A stretch of 64,000 nucleotides of DNA, from positions 108,585,802 to 108,649,801 of the forward strand of contig OV884058.1 in the NCBI GenBank assembly GCA_930367215.1. The letters are read 5' to 3'. The translations under genes and the position numbers were made by a program. The first letter of the stretch is position 1; each line of letters starts with the position of its first letter. Shown here one piece after another: positions 11,751 through 22,517 of the stretch. The notes beneath the pieces were generated by a model. It did no database searches and was not told the origin of the DNA. It saw only the letters and a list, made by a program, of their open reading frames with translations. Source of the stretch: Pollenia angustigena (Eukaryota; Arthropoda; Insecta; Diptera; Polleniidae).

Positions 11751-12245
11751 ATTTTTAATTTCCAATATTTGTATAGGATTAGCGTGACTGACTGGGTGAT
11801 CATCGCCCAGCCCAAACAACTTAAGCCAGACACTTGAAATTTTGTATGTAGACTCCCCTCTCAATGGGTCAGTAAAAAAAGTAGAGACTTTTGGAAATTA
11901 AATCCATAAGGATTTAGAAATTGGTAAAAACGGGTAAAATCAGCAACATTATATCTCGCAATCTAACAGAGGTAGACGTAAAATTCAAAAAATACCATTA
12001 TTGAATCGAAAATTTAATTATCATGTGTTGGGTACTTTTTTGAAAATTGCACCTTTTGGGTATAAAGAAGGGCAACAATAAAATTTTGGTACTTTTTTGG
12101 TAAACAATTTATCTTCTTTAAGTAATAAAGATAAAAATAAAGTTATATTGTGTTCTCTTTTCTTAAAAAGCTCTAATAGAAATTTTGGTACATTTTGGAA
12201 ATTCGAATATATAAATACCGTTGGTACTTTTTTCTGTTAAGCTAT
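11751..12245 (-). repeat. Relic of the AAAAAGTACCAAAA repeat family
   Basis: Several TTTTGGTACTTTTTT segments recur here; they are the inverse of the AAAAAAGTACCAAAA motif that punctuates the array at about 51,640-52,720. The part at 11,925-11,995 (GGTAAAAACGGGTAAAATC, then ATCTAACAGAGGT) also has an inverted relative at about 53,085-53,145. The block therefore looks like a diverged, oppositely oriented copy of the same repeat. Confidence 0.55.
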
Positions 12246-12550
12246 TTTTATTTTTATACTGAATATATGGCCAATATTTGATTGCCAAATTTCAGCTCTT
12301 AACTGAAAGAACAGATATATATGTAGCTATGCAGTCGCGAGCACAGGGAAGAAAAAAGAATTGGTACACATCCTTACGCATCTCAACTCCCACCCACCTT
12401 AAACGGAAAAATATATACCCTTTCTATTATCTTTCCAAATCAAATTTTGCAAAATGGTATGTTTCAGTTGAAGGATCCTAAACAATATCCCCGTCACCCA
12501 TCCCACAGGAGCTCAAGTCGGATCCACGTCTGAGTTATGTTAAGATATGT

Positions 12551-13040
12551 ACACCCAGAGAAAAAACATGTTTAAATATGGTTATCTCCAACAAAACTAT
12601 TTTTAAAGAAAATTTTAAACATATTATGATTCATTGAACAATATTATTGTCACCGACAACCATATTATGGTTGAATAAGTCCTTAATCAAGAAGCCACAA
12701 CCATATTATGGTTGCCTCCGAACTTGTTATGGTCAAAAAATAACTAAAACATGTTTAAAACTTATAATAGCATGGTTGGTTTTCAACCATAGCATGTTGC
12801 TCTTGGAAAATAGCAAAATACTATTGTTAATTTTTAAACAAATTATTGTCATATTTAACCATAAAATGTGTAGAGGCAACCATAATATGGTTGTGGCTTC
12901 TTGATTTAGGACAAATTCAACCATAATATGGTTGTTGGTGACAATAATATGGTTATATCAACCAAAATATGTTTAAAATTTTCTTTAAAAATAGTGTTGT
13001 TGGAGGTGACCATATTTAAACATGTTTTTTCTCTACGTGT
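12551..13040. mobile_element. Palindromic MITE, ACACCCAGAG family, copy 2
   Basis: The best-preserved copy. The left end ACACCCAGAGAAAAAACATG is mirrored by CATGTTTTTTCTCTACGTGT at the right end, and the inversion continues through TTTAAATATGGT and the CTCCAACAAAACTA segment into AAAGAAAATTTTAAACATA. Inside, ACCATATTATGGTTG units are repeated in both orientations. It lies between the two separated arms of a foldback-family copy. Length about 490 bp, non-coding. Confidence 0.85.
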
Positions 13041-13364
13041 ATACATATGTTTATGTTTTTATATAATCACATAAGTTCACATATTATATTATAACCATAT
13101 ATGATCATATCTACTTTTATTTGCTCAGGTAGGCAAAAAGATGGGGACAGGAGATGAGCATATATAGATATTCCACAAACTACTAATAAATTCGCTACAA
13201 ATTATCATATTTTATTACACCTCCAAAGCCTTTTTTAATTTTGTTCGATACTTTTGGGTCGTCAATGATCTGGCCAACCCCTGTATGTACGTGTCTAAAA
13301 TTTTACCTAGGGATCAAACATGCTATTCTTAAGTTGGATACCAAATTTCTGTCATTCCTTGACC

Positions 13365-13615
13365 AATCTTCACTAGCAAACAATGGTTATATTAGAAATT
13401 TTAAACCTTTCACTAAAAAGAAAGAAATACATAATCCGTTTAAAATTTTTGAAGATATTTGCATTTCAGTCACATCATCTTTTTTAAAAACACAAATAAC
13501 GGTTATTTTGGAATATCTCAAAAACTGGTCTACTTTTGACAATTCTGACTTCATCAAGATTAGGTGTCAAATTCATTTGGTCAAAAAACCGTCACGTAAT
13601 TACACTACGTTAATT
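13365..13615. mobile_element. Foldback-family fragment, right arm
   Basis: Matches the right arm of the element at 37,997-40,491 by eye: AAAGAAAGAAATACATAATC, GAAGATATTTGCATTTCAGT, ACAAATAACGGTTATTTTGG and TTTTGACAATTCTGACTTCA are shared with small differences. It is in inverted orientation to the fragment at 10,345-11,240, so the two are probably the arms of one element disrupted by later insertions. The 159-codon open frame crossing it (13,241-13,720) is an accident of this repeat. Confidence 0.75.
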
Positions 13616-13708
13616 TTTGAAGAAAAAAAAAACGGAGGTAGTGCATATCAAAATCAAATGTATCAAAATAGAAGTATATTTTCAATTATAAACTTAGTGT
13701 ATGTGGAT

Positions 13709-13748
13709 GTGTACCCTTAAGTTCACTACTCTAGGTGTTTCAATAAGT
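13709..13748 (+). repeat. ~40-bp direct repeat, right copy
   Basis: Diverged direct copy of 10,283-10,322, sharing GTGTACCCTTAAGT and the CACTA that follows. Together the pair brackets the broken foldback copy. Confidence 0.5.
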
Positions 13749-15380
13749 GTGTGTGTTTGAGATAGTAAAGTTTTAAAAGTAGGTCAGTTTTATGTGTTAA
13801 CAAAAAAAAAAAAAAGAAAAAAATAAAAGCAAAAATTCAAAGAAACAAAATAAAACAGACAAAAGATTAAAAAACTACGTATAAAATCTATAACATTAAA
13901 ATGCTTTTGGCACAAAAAGCATAAAAAGTAGAAACTTTTTGTTATTGTTGCAGTTGGTTTCATCCTAAAGCGGTGAGTGGGTGAGTGCTGTGGAACTGCA
14001 GGAATAAAAATGATATGATACCTTTGTAGTTAAGTAAAACTTAAAAGAGAAATTTAATTCTGCTTTTCCTTAAAAAAAAATAGAAAATATAAAAACACAA
14101 AGACTTTTCTAATGTAGTTGCAGATAATTCATTAAATTACAAGTAAAACTTGCAAAAGTTTTTAAGGGTTTTTTTTTTTTTTTTTTTTGAGATACAAACG
14201 AGATTAAAATAAACGGGATGTTCCAGATTATTGCAGTGCTTTACAAGGAGAATTTAAGTTATTTTAGTGTACACAGCAGTTAAAGATTGCATCTATTGGG
14301 ATTTCAATGCAGTCAGAAAACATCTCTAGAAAAAGGTTTGCAACTAGGAGTTCTACGAAGGGATAATTTTCTCAATTTACATTCAAACACTTAATGTGGA
14401 TTTACCCACATTTTTATAATTGGGTTTCTAATTTCTATCAAAACCTCAAGCATTTTCTCTGTTTCCTTGTAACTGTATTGTTTTATTATTTTAATTTTAT
14501 TTTCAAATATTTGTTAAAATCCACCCAGATTTTTGTTTTTTTCTTTTTAATTTCGACAACAATATTTTTCCTTTATACTTGTACAGTTCTCTTCTATTTA
14601 TTTACATTAGTTTTCAACCACAATTTCAAAAGATGAATTTCTATTTATTTTAATTAATTAAAAAAATACTCTTTTTATTTAAAAAATATAAGTAAACAAA
14701 CTGGAATAAAGCTAGTTAATTGGCATTAAAGTAAATGCAAAAAAATAATACTATTGAAAGAAATTTGGGGCAGAATATGCTGTGAAAAGTGTAATTTTTG
14801 GCACATAAAATAATAATATTAGCGGAAGTCACTAGTATTGTAAATCTGGCAGATATGGTGGTTATAGTACATAAACCATAGTTTACAAGACCACAACAAC
14901 AAAATGTATCAAACTGTAATTTACCGCATTGTTGTCAAAGCACTATACCTAAATCTGTGGTAAACTATTTACGTTTATTTACAAGCTTATTTTCTCCTTT
15001 TCTTTCTCGTTTTCTGGTTTCTGACAAAAAATTTTAAAATACATAAAAAAATTAAAATAGCTTAAAAATAAAAGCAAAATTTAATAAGAAAAAAGCATAC
15101 AATTTATTTTAAGCGTTTTTAAGCTGCTGTAAACTGTTTTTATTTTATGTGATACAATATAAAAAAATTGGTGAAAAAAAACAAAACAAACATCAGATTT
15201 TTTGATTTGATTCCAATACCAACAAACAAGCTCATACTCTGTGGTTTATAATCCCAGTACATCTAAAACGGTTGTTAATCTACTACTAACCATGTATTCC
15301 TCTATTATTAAGCAAATATACTTTTTAATATTCTAGAATAAATTTCTCCAGACCGAAATATTCCAAAAAACTTTATTAAA
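13749..15380. other. AT-rich spacer with homopolymer tracts
   Basis: A-rich and T-rich runs (for example near 13,801 and 14,171) and no recognised gene. The 80-codon frame at 14,394-14,636 is dominated by Phe, Leu and Tyr from T-rich sequence and is not credible as a protein. The ATTAGCGGA motif at about 14,818 resembles one inside the inverted structure at 34,920-35,330, perhaps a relic of the same repeat. Confidence 0.4.
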
Positions 15381-15384
15381 ATAA

Positions 15385-17130
15385 TAAAATATCTAACATT
15401 GATAACATAATATTTGTTATCAAAGGTTTGTTATTGAAAATTTATCGGGAGCTTAACATTTTTATACGAAATTTATTGATAACTCAAAATTTCTGTAGAA
15501 AATTTATCGATTACACATATTTTCTATAGAAAATGTATCGATAACTTAAAATCTCTATAAAAAATTTATCGACAGCATAAAATTTCTTTATATATCGATG
15601 ACACATAACTTTATAGAAAATTTATCGATAACATACAATTACTATAAAAAATTTATCGATAGCATAACATTTTTAAAGAATATATATTAGCAGCATTAAA
15701 TGTATATAGAAAATTAGTGAATAACATAAAATTTGTTAGAAAATTTATCGATATTATAAAATTTTTATATAAAATTTATCGATGGCATCAAATTGCTATA
15801 AAAAATTTATCAATATCATAAAATTTCTTTGTAAACTTTATCTTTGAAAAATAATTTTTATAGAAAATTTATCGATGACACAAAATTTCTATAGAAAATC
15901 AAGTGATAGCATAAAATTACTGTGGAAAATTTATCGGTTACATATAATATCTGAAGCAAACTTATCAAAAGCAAAAAACTTCTTAGAAAATTTATCGATG
16001 ATACACAATTGCTATGGAAAATGTATCGATAGATTAAATTTTCATAGAAAATTTATCAACAGCATAAAATTTCTATAAATAATTTGTCGATGACCTAAAA
16101 TTTGTATAGAAAATTTATCGATGACCCAAAAATTCTGTAGAAGTTTTATCGATAACATAAAATATCTATAGAAAATTTATCGGCAACATAGCACATCTTA
16201 AGAAAACTTATCAAAAGCATTAATATTCAATAGAAAATTTATCGATGAATTGCTATAGAATATTTATATATATCATTAAATTTTTAAACAAAATTTATCA
16301 ACAGCATACAATTTATATAGAAAATTTATCCATACAATTAAATCTCTATAGAAGATTTATTAAATTTCAATTGAAAATTTATCGATAGCATTAAACTTCA
16401 ATAGACCATCTGTCGATAACATAAAATTTGTGTAGATAATTTGTGGATAACATATCCTTAAAAATTCATCGATAGCATACAATTTCTGTAGAAAATTTAT
16501 CGGTAACGTAAAATTTCTAAAACAAAAAAATTAATTCAAAACTTTTATATAACATAAAGCTCATAAAGTAAATTTATTGATAAGATAAAATACTGTAGAA
16601 CAACAGAAATTTTCAATCGATAATACAGCAAATTAATGGATCACATAAAGTTTTTATAGAAACTGAAAGATAACATAAAGTTTCTATAGACAATGTATCG
16701 ATAACATAGAGCATCTAAAGAAAATGTGTATACAACATTAAGCGTCTACAAAAAATCACTTATATAAAGTTTCTATAAAATATTGCCGATAGCATTAAAT
16801 TTCTATAGACATTTTATTAATAACATACAGCTTTTATTGAAATTGTTTCAATAAGTGAAATTTTCTTTGATGTCATAAATTTTTAAATGAATATTATCGA
16901 TAACATTAAGTTTTATAACTTTATCGATCATATAAAGTTATAATAGAAAATTTTTCAAAACCTTTGGTTTTCTATAACATTTTGATCGATAACTCCGATT
17001 TTCTATTACTACTTTATTGCTGACATGGACTTTTGAAAAACAAATTTGAATAACTTTGATTTTTTATAGACAAATTCTTAATTACTTTAAGTCTTTAAAT
17101 GTAAAATGAAAACTTTATTAGATGCATAAA
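15385..17130 (+). repeat. 31-bp ATCGAT satellite, main block
   Basis: Long run of degenerate units of about 31 bases, of the form TTTATCGATAACATAAAATT followed by TCTATAGAAAA. Most units keep TATCGAT or ATCGATA, many as the full octamer TATCGATA. In Drosophila TATCGATA is the core of the DRE element bound by DREF, and CGATA clusters bind the boundary factor BEAF-32. Whether that matters here is unknown. Spacing varies by a few bases through indels and the block fades after about 17,000. Confidence 0.85.
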
Positions 17131-18079
17131 TTTTAGAAGAATACAAGCTTTTAAGTCATTACATCTTGCCACAGACTTAAATCTTATTCCTGATCTCATT
17201 ATCTCTCGTTTTTTTTTATTTATATTAACAACCAAACCATATTTATACTGCACATTTCCATTTTACTTTCTCATTTAGTTTTATTTTGTTACTTCCTCTT
17301 TTTTACATTAATCGTGTACTATTTATAATTTGTTCTTTTAATTAAAATGAAACGAATACGAGTGTCTTGTGAAAGGATTGAAATTAAATTAAATAAAAGA
17401 AATAAGAAAAATATTCTCATAATGAAATACAATAAACAACAGCAGTAACAGCAACAAACCGAAGACAATGCGTGTTTCGAACATGCTGAGTCTGGTGTAA
17501 TAAAAACGGATATGCAGAAAAAGGATGCAGACAATGGAGGCTTAGAGACAAATAAACTACTAGCACAATTTTTAACAGTTATAGATGTATTTGGATTCTT
17601 ATTTACATTAACTGTAACTAGAAAATAAACAAAAATGTCTGCAAACAAACTGCAAAATGATGCTAAAAATACAAAAAAAAAAAAGAACTGTCATAATAAA
17701 TTCAAAACCAAGGCAGACAGCTTTTATAATTTATTACATTAAAGGCAATAATAGGAAAGCTAAAAAAATTTAATATAAGAAAAACAAAAAACTAATCCAA
17801 TAACAAGCGAAATTTTCGGTTACTTTGAATTTATATTACAAAGTTATGATGAGAACGTGGTTGTTGTTAATTCAGTTCAAGCCCCGGTTCAGTCAAGATA
17901 AATTATCAATAAATTTTAATTCATTTTGTAAAATTCCATTCTTTCATTAAACTAATTTAGTGAATATCAAATTTGATGAACTTTAGCCTGATTTAAGAAT
18001 AAAAATCACATTTGGATTTAAAACCATAAACAGTTCGATTACAACAGGAAACTTATAGTTTTAAAAATTTGTAAACTTC
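17131..18079. other. Unassigned spacer, CAGCAA-rich low complexity
   Basis: Contains a short low-complexity stretch of AACAACAGCAGTAACAGC type near 17,430 and otherwise AT-rich sequence. A segment at about 17,930-18,050 (ATGAACTTTAGCCTGATTTA, then AAAACCATAAACAGTTC) resembles the arm of the palindrome at 53,307-53,490. The 109-codon frame on the - strand at 17,319-17,648 has a Cys-rich stretch encoded by the CAGCAA repeat and is not supported as a gene. Confidence 0.4.
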
Positions 18080-18249
18080 TATTGATTTTCAATGGAAAAG
18101 ATATCGACTACTTTGACTTTGCCATCAAATAAAAAAGTTATTTATAAACTTTGATATGCTATAGAAAAGTTATCGGTATCCTTACTGTTCTTTAGAAATG
18201 TTATCGGTAATAATAATATTATAAAAAAGTGATTATTTACTTTGCTTTA
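18080..18249 (+). repeat. 31-bp ATCGAT satellite, segment left of LINE
   Basis: A few units of a related subfamily (AAAGTTATCGGTAATAATAA and similar), continuing on the other side of the LINE insertion at 18,898. Confidence 0.7.
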
Positions 18250-18897
18250 TTACAGTAAAGTTGGGTCCCCGGACACAGGGACATTCATGATAACTGCATG
18301 ACGGATTCGTTGGCGTATGCAGGTACCACCTTAAATCGGGACGGGTCCGCATACTATGTAGGTGCTTCACTCCCAAGATGTAGGCAACTTATAGCGCACA
18401 AGTTTCATCTTATCGCCAGTCAGAGGTGGCACGAAGAAACCCCCTGTCGGGAAACCAGGAAAATCTGGCCCATCATAGATGACAAAAGGACACGGCGGGC
18501 ATTACAGCTGTCCAGACATCATCTAAGAGACCTAATTGCGGATATAACTGGCCACTGGCACGCCCAGAGGCTGGGGCTCCCTTATAATGACTTGTGTAGA
18601 AGTTGCGGCGATGAGGAGGAGGAAGAGTCAACGGAACATCTTCTCTGTAATTGCCCGGCATCGGAGACTTAAGACTCGAAATGTTTGGTCGAAGAGCCCT
18701 TGGGGACAAAACTTGTCTCTCTGATGTTGATGTAAACAGGATCCACTCCTTTATTGAATCGACTGGATGGCTGCATGGGAATACTAGCAGTTAGATTTTA
18801 TAGGACCCATGGGAGACGGGAACTAATTAATGGACCCACGTGAGCTGTGCTTGATCACGGCTGCCAATGGAACCTAACCTAACCTTACAGTAAAGTT
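18250..18897 (+). mobile_element. 5'-truncated LINE with 13-bp target duplication
   Basis: A GC-richer insert in the ATCGAT satellite, flanked by a perfect 13-bp direct repeat TTACAGTAAAGTT at 18,250-18,262 and 18,885-18,897. It begins abruptly inside coding sequence and ends in a CCTAACCTAACC-type tail, the form expected of target-primed reverse transcription with 5' truncation. The 3' tail (GAGCTGTGCTTGATCACGGC, then TGCCAATGG) is shared with the older copies at 26,096 and 31,652. No AATAAA-type poly-A end is present. Confidence 0.9.
18263..18672 (+). pseudogene. LINE ORF2 C-terminus (RNase H and zinc motif)
   Basis: The reading starts in the last motif of RNase H (WVPGHRDIHDNCMTDSLA; family pattern GHxxIxGNxxAD) and continues as one open frame to the stop at 18,670. 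It includes the C-terminal RRALQLSRHHLRDL segment and a zinc-binding-type motif CRSCGDEEEEESTEHLLCNC. That order, RNase H then a CxxC...HxxxxC tail, is typical of the I/R1/LOA group of non-LTR elements. Endonuclease and reverse transcriptase are absent through truncation. The remaining frame is uninterrupted, suggesting a fairly recent insertion. The clade within the group is uncertain. Confidence 0.85.
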
Positions 18898-19640
18898 ATC
18901 GATATGTTTACTATGCTATAGAAAAGCTATCGATAGGATTGCAATAGTATAGAAAAGTTATCGACATGTTTGCTATTATATAGAAAAATTATCAAAAGCT
19001 TTGCCCTTTTACAAAGAAGCTATCGATACATTTGCTTTTCTATAGAAATTGTAGGTCGTATCAATTAATTTGCTATTCAATGAAAAAAGTTATCGACATC
19101 TTTGCTGTTCTATAAAATACGTTAGCAATAAAGTTATTATCTGTGGGAAAATTTGTCAATGATTTTTTTGACTTTTAATTAATAACATTGATTTTCTGTA
19201 GAAAAAGTTATCGATTACTTTGATTTTCTGTAGAAAAAGTTATCGAATACTTTGCTTTTTTAAAGAAATTGTTATCGATGACTTTGCTTTTTTAAAAATA
19301 AATAATCTTTATTTTTGCTTTTCTATAGAAACAGTTGTCGATAAATCTGTCTTTCCTTCAAAAAAGTTATCGATAACTTTGATTTTCTAAAGAAACAGTT
19401 TGATATTTTATAAAAACGTTATCGATTACTTTGGTCTTCTTTAGATAAAGTTATCGATAAATTTGCCTTTCTATAGAAATAATAACGATTACAATAAAAG
19501 TTTCCGACAAAAAATTTTCTTAATGGCTTGTCAATAGAATTTTGTTTTTTTTTTTTTTTGTTGAAATATTTATGTAGTTTTGTTTTAGTAAGTTATCAAT
19601 AATTGTGGTTTTCTGAAGAAAATTTAAACTTTTAGATTAT
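18898..19640 (+). repeat. 31-bp ATCGAT satellite, GTTATCGATAACTTTG subfamily
   Basis: Units here read AAAAGTTATCGATAACTTTG with TTTTCTATAGAAA, so the spacer half differs from the block at 15.4 kb (ACTTTGAT/GCTTTTC instead of ACATAAAATT). Many copies retain ATCGAT. It is continuous with 18,080-18,249 if the LINE is removed. Confidence 0.8.
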
Positions 19641-21095
19641 TCATAAAAACCAGTTCTCACCACCAATTCAACCCCCCTTTCAAACACTCCATTTTGTTGC
19701 AAGATACCTTCTGCTTCAATTATTCTATTGTTTTAGTTCCAGCAACTAAAAAACCCGTTAATTTCAACAAAATCAGTGTTACTATGAATTGTACAAAAAA
19801 TAAGGCAAATAGTTTTTGTTGCAAGGAGTTGTGCGAAATCAAAACAACAACTGGAACAACAACAATGAATTACAAATGAAAATGGGAAAAAGAGCAAACC
19901 AACCAACCAACTTTTTAATACCAACGACACTTTTATCACCACAAAATGCTGATGTTGTTGGTTTTGCATTTGCGGTTGTGATTCTTTCAAATTGTAATTC
20001 TTATGCTGGCGGTCGGAGAGGTGGCAGTTGGACTGTTTGGATTAATTTTCAAATGCTAAATTGGGGCCATTGTCTTAGAATTAAATATAAGTTTTGCAGC
20101 GGTTGCTGTGTGTCAGGGATTTTGTTGTTGAAATTTTACAACATTTTTCTTAAAGATTGTATCTTTAACTATTTGTCACTCTGTAGAATTAGGATCACAA
20201 TTTCAGCTGAAATAATAAAATATTTGTGTATTTTTTTGAAAAAAAAAACTGTCACATATGTAAAGTTCTCTTTTACCTTGTCTTGCCTTTTTTGTTTGTT
20301 ATTTAAACGAAAAAAACCAAGTCTGCATATAAAAAATTTTTCCAAATACAATAGAATTCTCTAGCAAAAATAAAATACAACTTTTTCTTTTGTTCAGGCA
20401 AGAATTCAAAAGGAAAACCCAACTAAACATATTCTCACATGACCATGTACATGAGAGTTAAAGAAAAATCATTAAAAATTAAAAAAAAAAATTTTTAAAT
20501 GGAAAATTCTACTTCATATTTACATGTCGGTTAGTGGAGATACACATGCATTTAAAAGAGCATGAAATATATACCGGAAGTGATAGCGACATCATTGTGG
20601 CTTTTTGTCTACAAAATCATTTTGTTTTTCTTTACGTTTTGTTCGTTCTGTGTATGCGAACTGAACACGAGTGAATGTAGATTGTGTTTATGTGCGGTTA
20701 AATAATACAAACATACATACAGTATGTAAGGAATATGTTTTACCTGTGCATAGTAAAATAAGTTTTGTTTGGCCTTTCATCATTGAACAAAAAACAACTA
20801 TGTATTAAATTTATACTCTTTTATAAATTCAGTTTTAGCCAAATTCTAACTAACAAATAACGGCAAGGAAAAAATTTAGATTTAGAAATAAAATAAAAAA
20901 ATTAAAAAAAAACTCCAGAATTTTGTTGTCAAGAAATGGTTTTTGCATTCTGATATAATATGAATAAGGTGAATCTTTAATTATAACTCCTCTTACCGTT
21001 GCTTGCAAATTAACATGTAGGTAAATCGATTCAGCAAAATATTAACAAAATAAAATTAAATTTTTTTATTATTTTTATTTGGCCAGTTTGTTTAG
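19641..21095. other. Spacer with the window's longest open frame
   Basis: Contains a 182-codon open frame (19,816-20,364, +), the longest in the window. It begins with an Asn-rich stretch from CAACAA repeats and continues with Cys, Phe, Leu and Lys-rich sequence that matches nothing I recognise. No splice-supported neighbours, no conserved motif and weak codon structure argue for chance, but it is flagged. The rest is AT-rich and unassigned. Confidence 0.35.
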
Positions 21096-21235
21096 TAGTT
21101 ATTTGTGTGTTACCATGAGCTAATAAGGCCTATATTATTTCCAATTTTAATAAAAACGCAGTAATAATAATGCGTTTTTATTAAAATTGGAAATAATATA
21201 GGCCTTATTAGCTCATGGTAACACACAAATAACTA
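21096..21235. repeat. Perfect 65-bp inverted repeat, 10-base loop
   Basis: Arms 21,096-21,160 and 21,171-21,235 are exact reverse complements (TAGTTATTTGTGTGTTACCA ... inner end TAATAAAAACGCA), separated by GTAATAATAA. The perfect identity over 65 bases shows the inversion is recent or is kept homogeneous. No target duplication is evident. It could be a small MITE or a templated inversion of local sequence. Confidence 0.95.
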
Positions 21236-21719
21236 AATTTTTTTTTTTTTTTGATTAAAAGTCACAAAATAAGCAATTTTCACAAAGTCAGAACATTTTT
21301 TTGACAGACTGTATGTATATTTAAAAGTATGGATATATAATATGTGTACTTGTTTTCCAATGCGGTCTTAGGACTGAGCTCCTTAAGGTTTTAACACAAA
21401 ATAACCAGTCTAACTCCACTTTATCTCAGCTTAGTCCTTATTACAAATATATTTTTTTTTAATATATTCAAGCATGTTTATAAAAAAAGATCTTAGTTTT
21501 TTACATTTTTTCGTGGTTTCCTGTTTTTGTTTGCTTCCAAATACAAATACTTCATTGGTTTTTTTTACCAATAACAGTGAAAACAACATAAACCACATTG
21601 AATAACTTTTATGTAGAATTTAAATATTTGCGTATAACCAGAAGCTTATTTAACCCTTTAGCTACCAAATGGTATTAAAAATTTTTTGTTATTCTAAAGA
21701 TAATTTTTCATTAGGCTGC
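21236..21719. other. AT-rich spacer
   Basis: Nothing recognised apart from T-rich runs. It separates the perfect hairpin from the next block of ATCGAT satellite. Confidence 0.4.
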
Positions 21720-22237
21720 AGAAATTTTTTCGATTATAAAAAAAGTTCTACAGAAAATTTATCGATAACTTTAATATCTAAAGAAAAGTTATCGATGACG
21801 AAAAATTTGTAAAACAAAATTTATCGATGATATAAAATTTCTACAAAAAATTATCGATAACAAAATTTGTTATCGATAACATAAAGTTTCTATAGAAAAT
21901 GTATCTAAACCACGAAATTTGTATCAAACATTTATCGATAATAGAAAATGTCTATAGAAAATTTATTGGTTAGAAATCATTTATAAGGAACTTTTATCGA
22001 TGATATAAAACTACTAAAAAAAATTATCGATAACAAAAAGCTTAAAGTTTTATTGATTACAAAAAATTTCTATAGAACATTTATCGATTACGTGAAGTCT
22101 ATAACAAGAAGTTTGTTTTTTTAAAAAATTATCGATAACAAGACTTATTAATAGAAAAATTTATGGATAACATACATTTTTGTTACAAATTTATATTATA
22201 ATAAAAAGTAATTTCGATTTTTGGGAATAAAAAATTT
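21720..22237 (+). repeat. 31-bp ATCGAT satellite, third block
   Basis: Units AAATTTATCGATAACATAAA with TTTCTATAGAAAAT as in the main block; one stretch near 21,850 has two ATCGATAACA cores close together. Interrupted on the right by the inverted repeat at 22,238. Confidence 0.8.
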
Positions 22238-22380
22238 AAGGGGGTAATTTTGTTGTTCACTTCACCTTGCGTTGAGAAAATTTTCATATAAAATTTTTTG
22301 AATTTTAAAAATTTCCAAAAATTTTATATGAAAATTTTCTCAACGCAAGGTGAGGTGAACAACAAAATTACCCCCTTAGT
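22238..22380. mobile_element. Palindromic MITE, AAGGGGGTAATTTTG ends
   Basis: About 143 bp with ~62-bp inverted arms, left TAAGGGGGTAATTTTGTTGT and right its complement ending in ACCCCCTTA. One substitution is visible in the arms (CACTTCACC versus CACCTCACC). The flanking bases read TTAA on the left and TTAG on the right, which could be a worn TTAA target as used by piggyBac-type elements; that is only a suggestion. Non-coding. Confidence 0.85.
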
Positions 22381-22517
22381 TTCAAAAGATTTTGTTATTC
22401 GTGCTTAATTCCCAGTTTTTATTCTTGACAAAAACACTTGAAATTTATTGTTGATGGGATAAGCTATTCCTATGCGCATTTCACTGGTTGCTAAGGCCAG
22501 ATCATCAGGAAACTTCA

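Noticed and set aside
13241..13720. 159-codon open frame
   Set aside because: It runs through a foldback arm whose other copies (for example 39,900-40,212) do not keep the same protein, so it is a by-product of the repeat.
15385..17000. Regularly spaced ~31-bp repeats resembling a CRISPR array
   Set aside because: Units are degenerate and directly adjoining with no unique spacers, no cas genes, and the organism is a eukaryote; this is a satellite.
17319..17648. 109-codon - strand frame with a Cys-rich segment
   Set aside because: The cysteines come from a CAGCAA/GTTGCTGCTG-type simple repeat read in another frame.
19816..20364. 182-codon open frame, longest in the window
   Set aside because: Asn-rich start from CAACAA repeats, then composition driven by T-rich DNA; no motif, no neighbouring exon signals and no recognised family. 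Kept only as a flagged frame.
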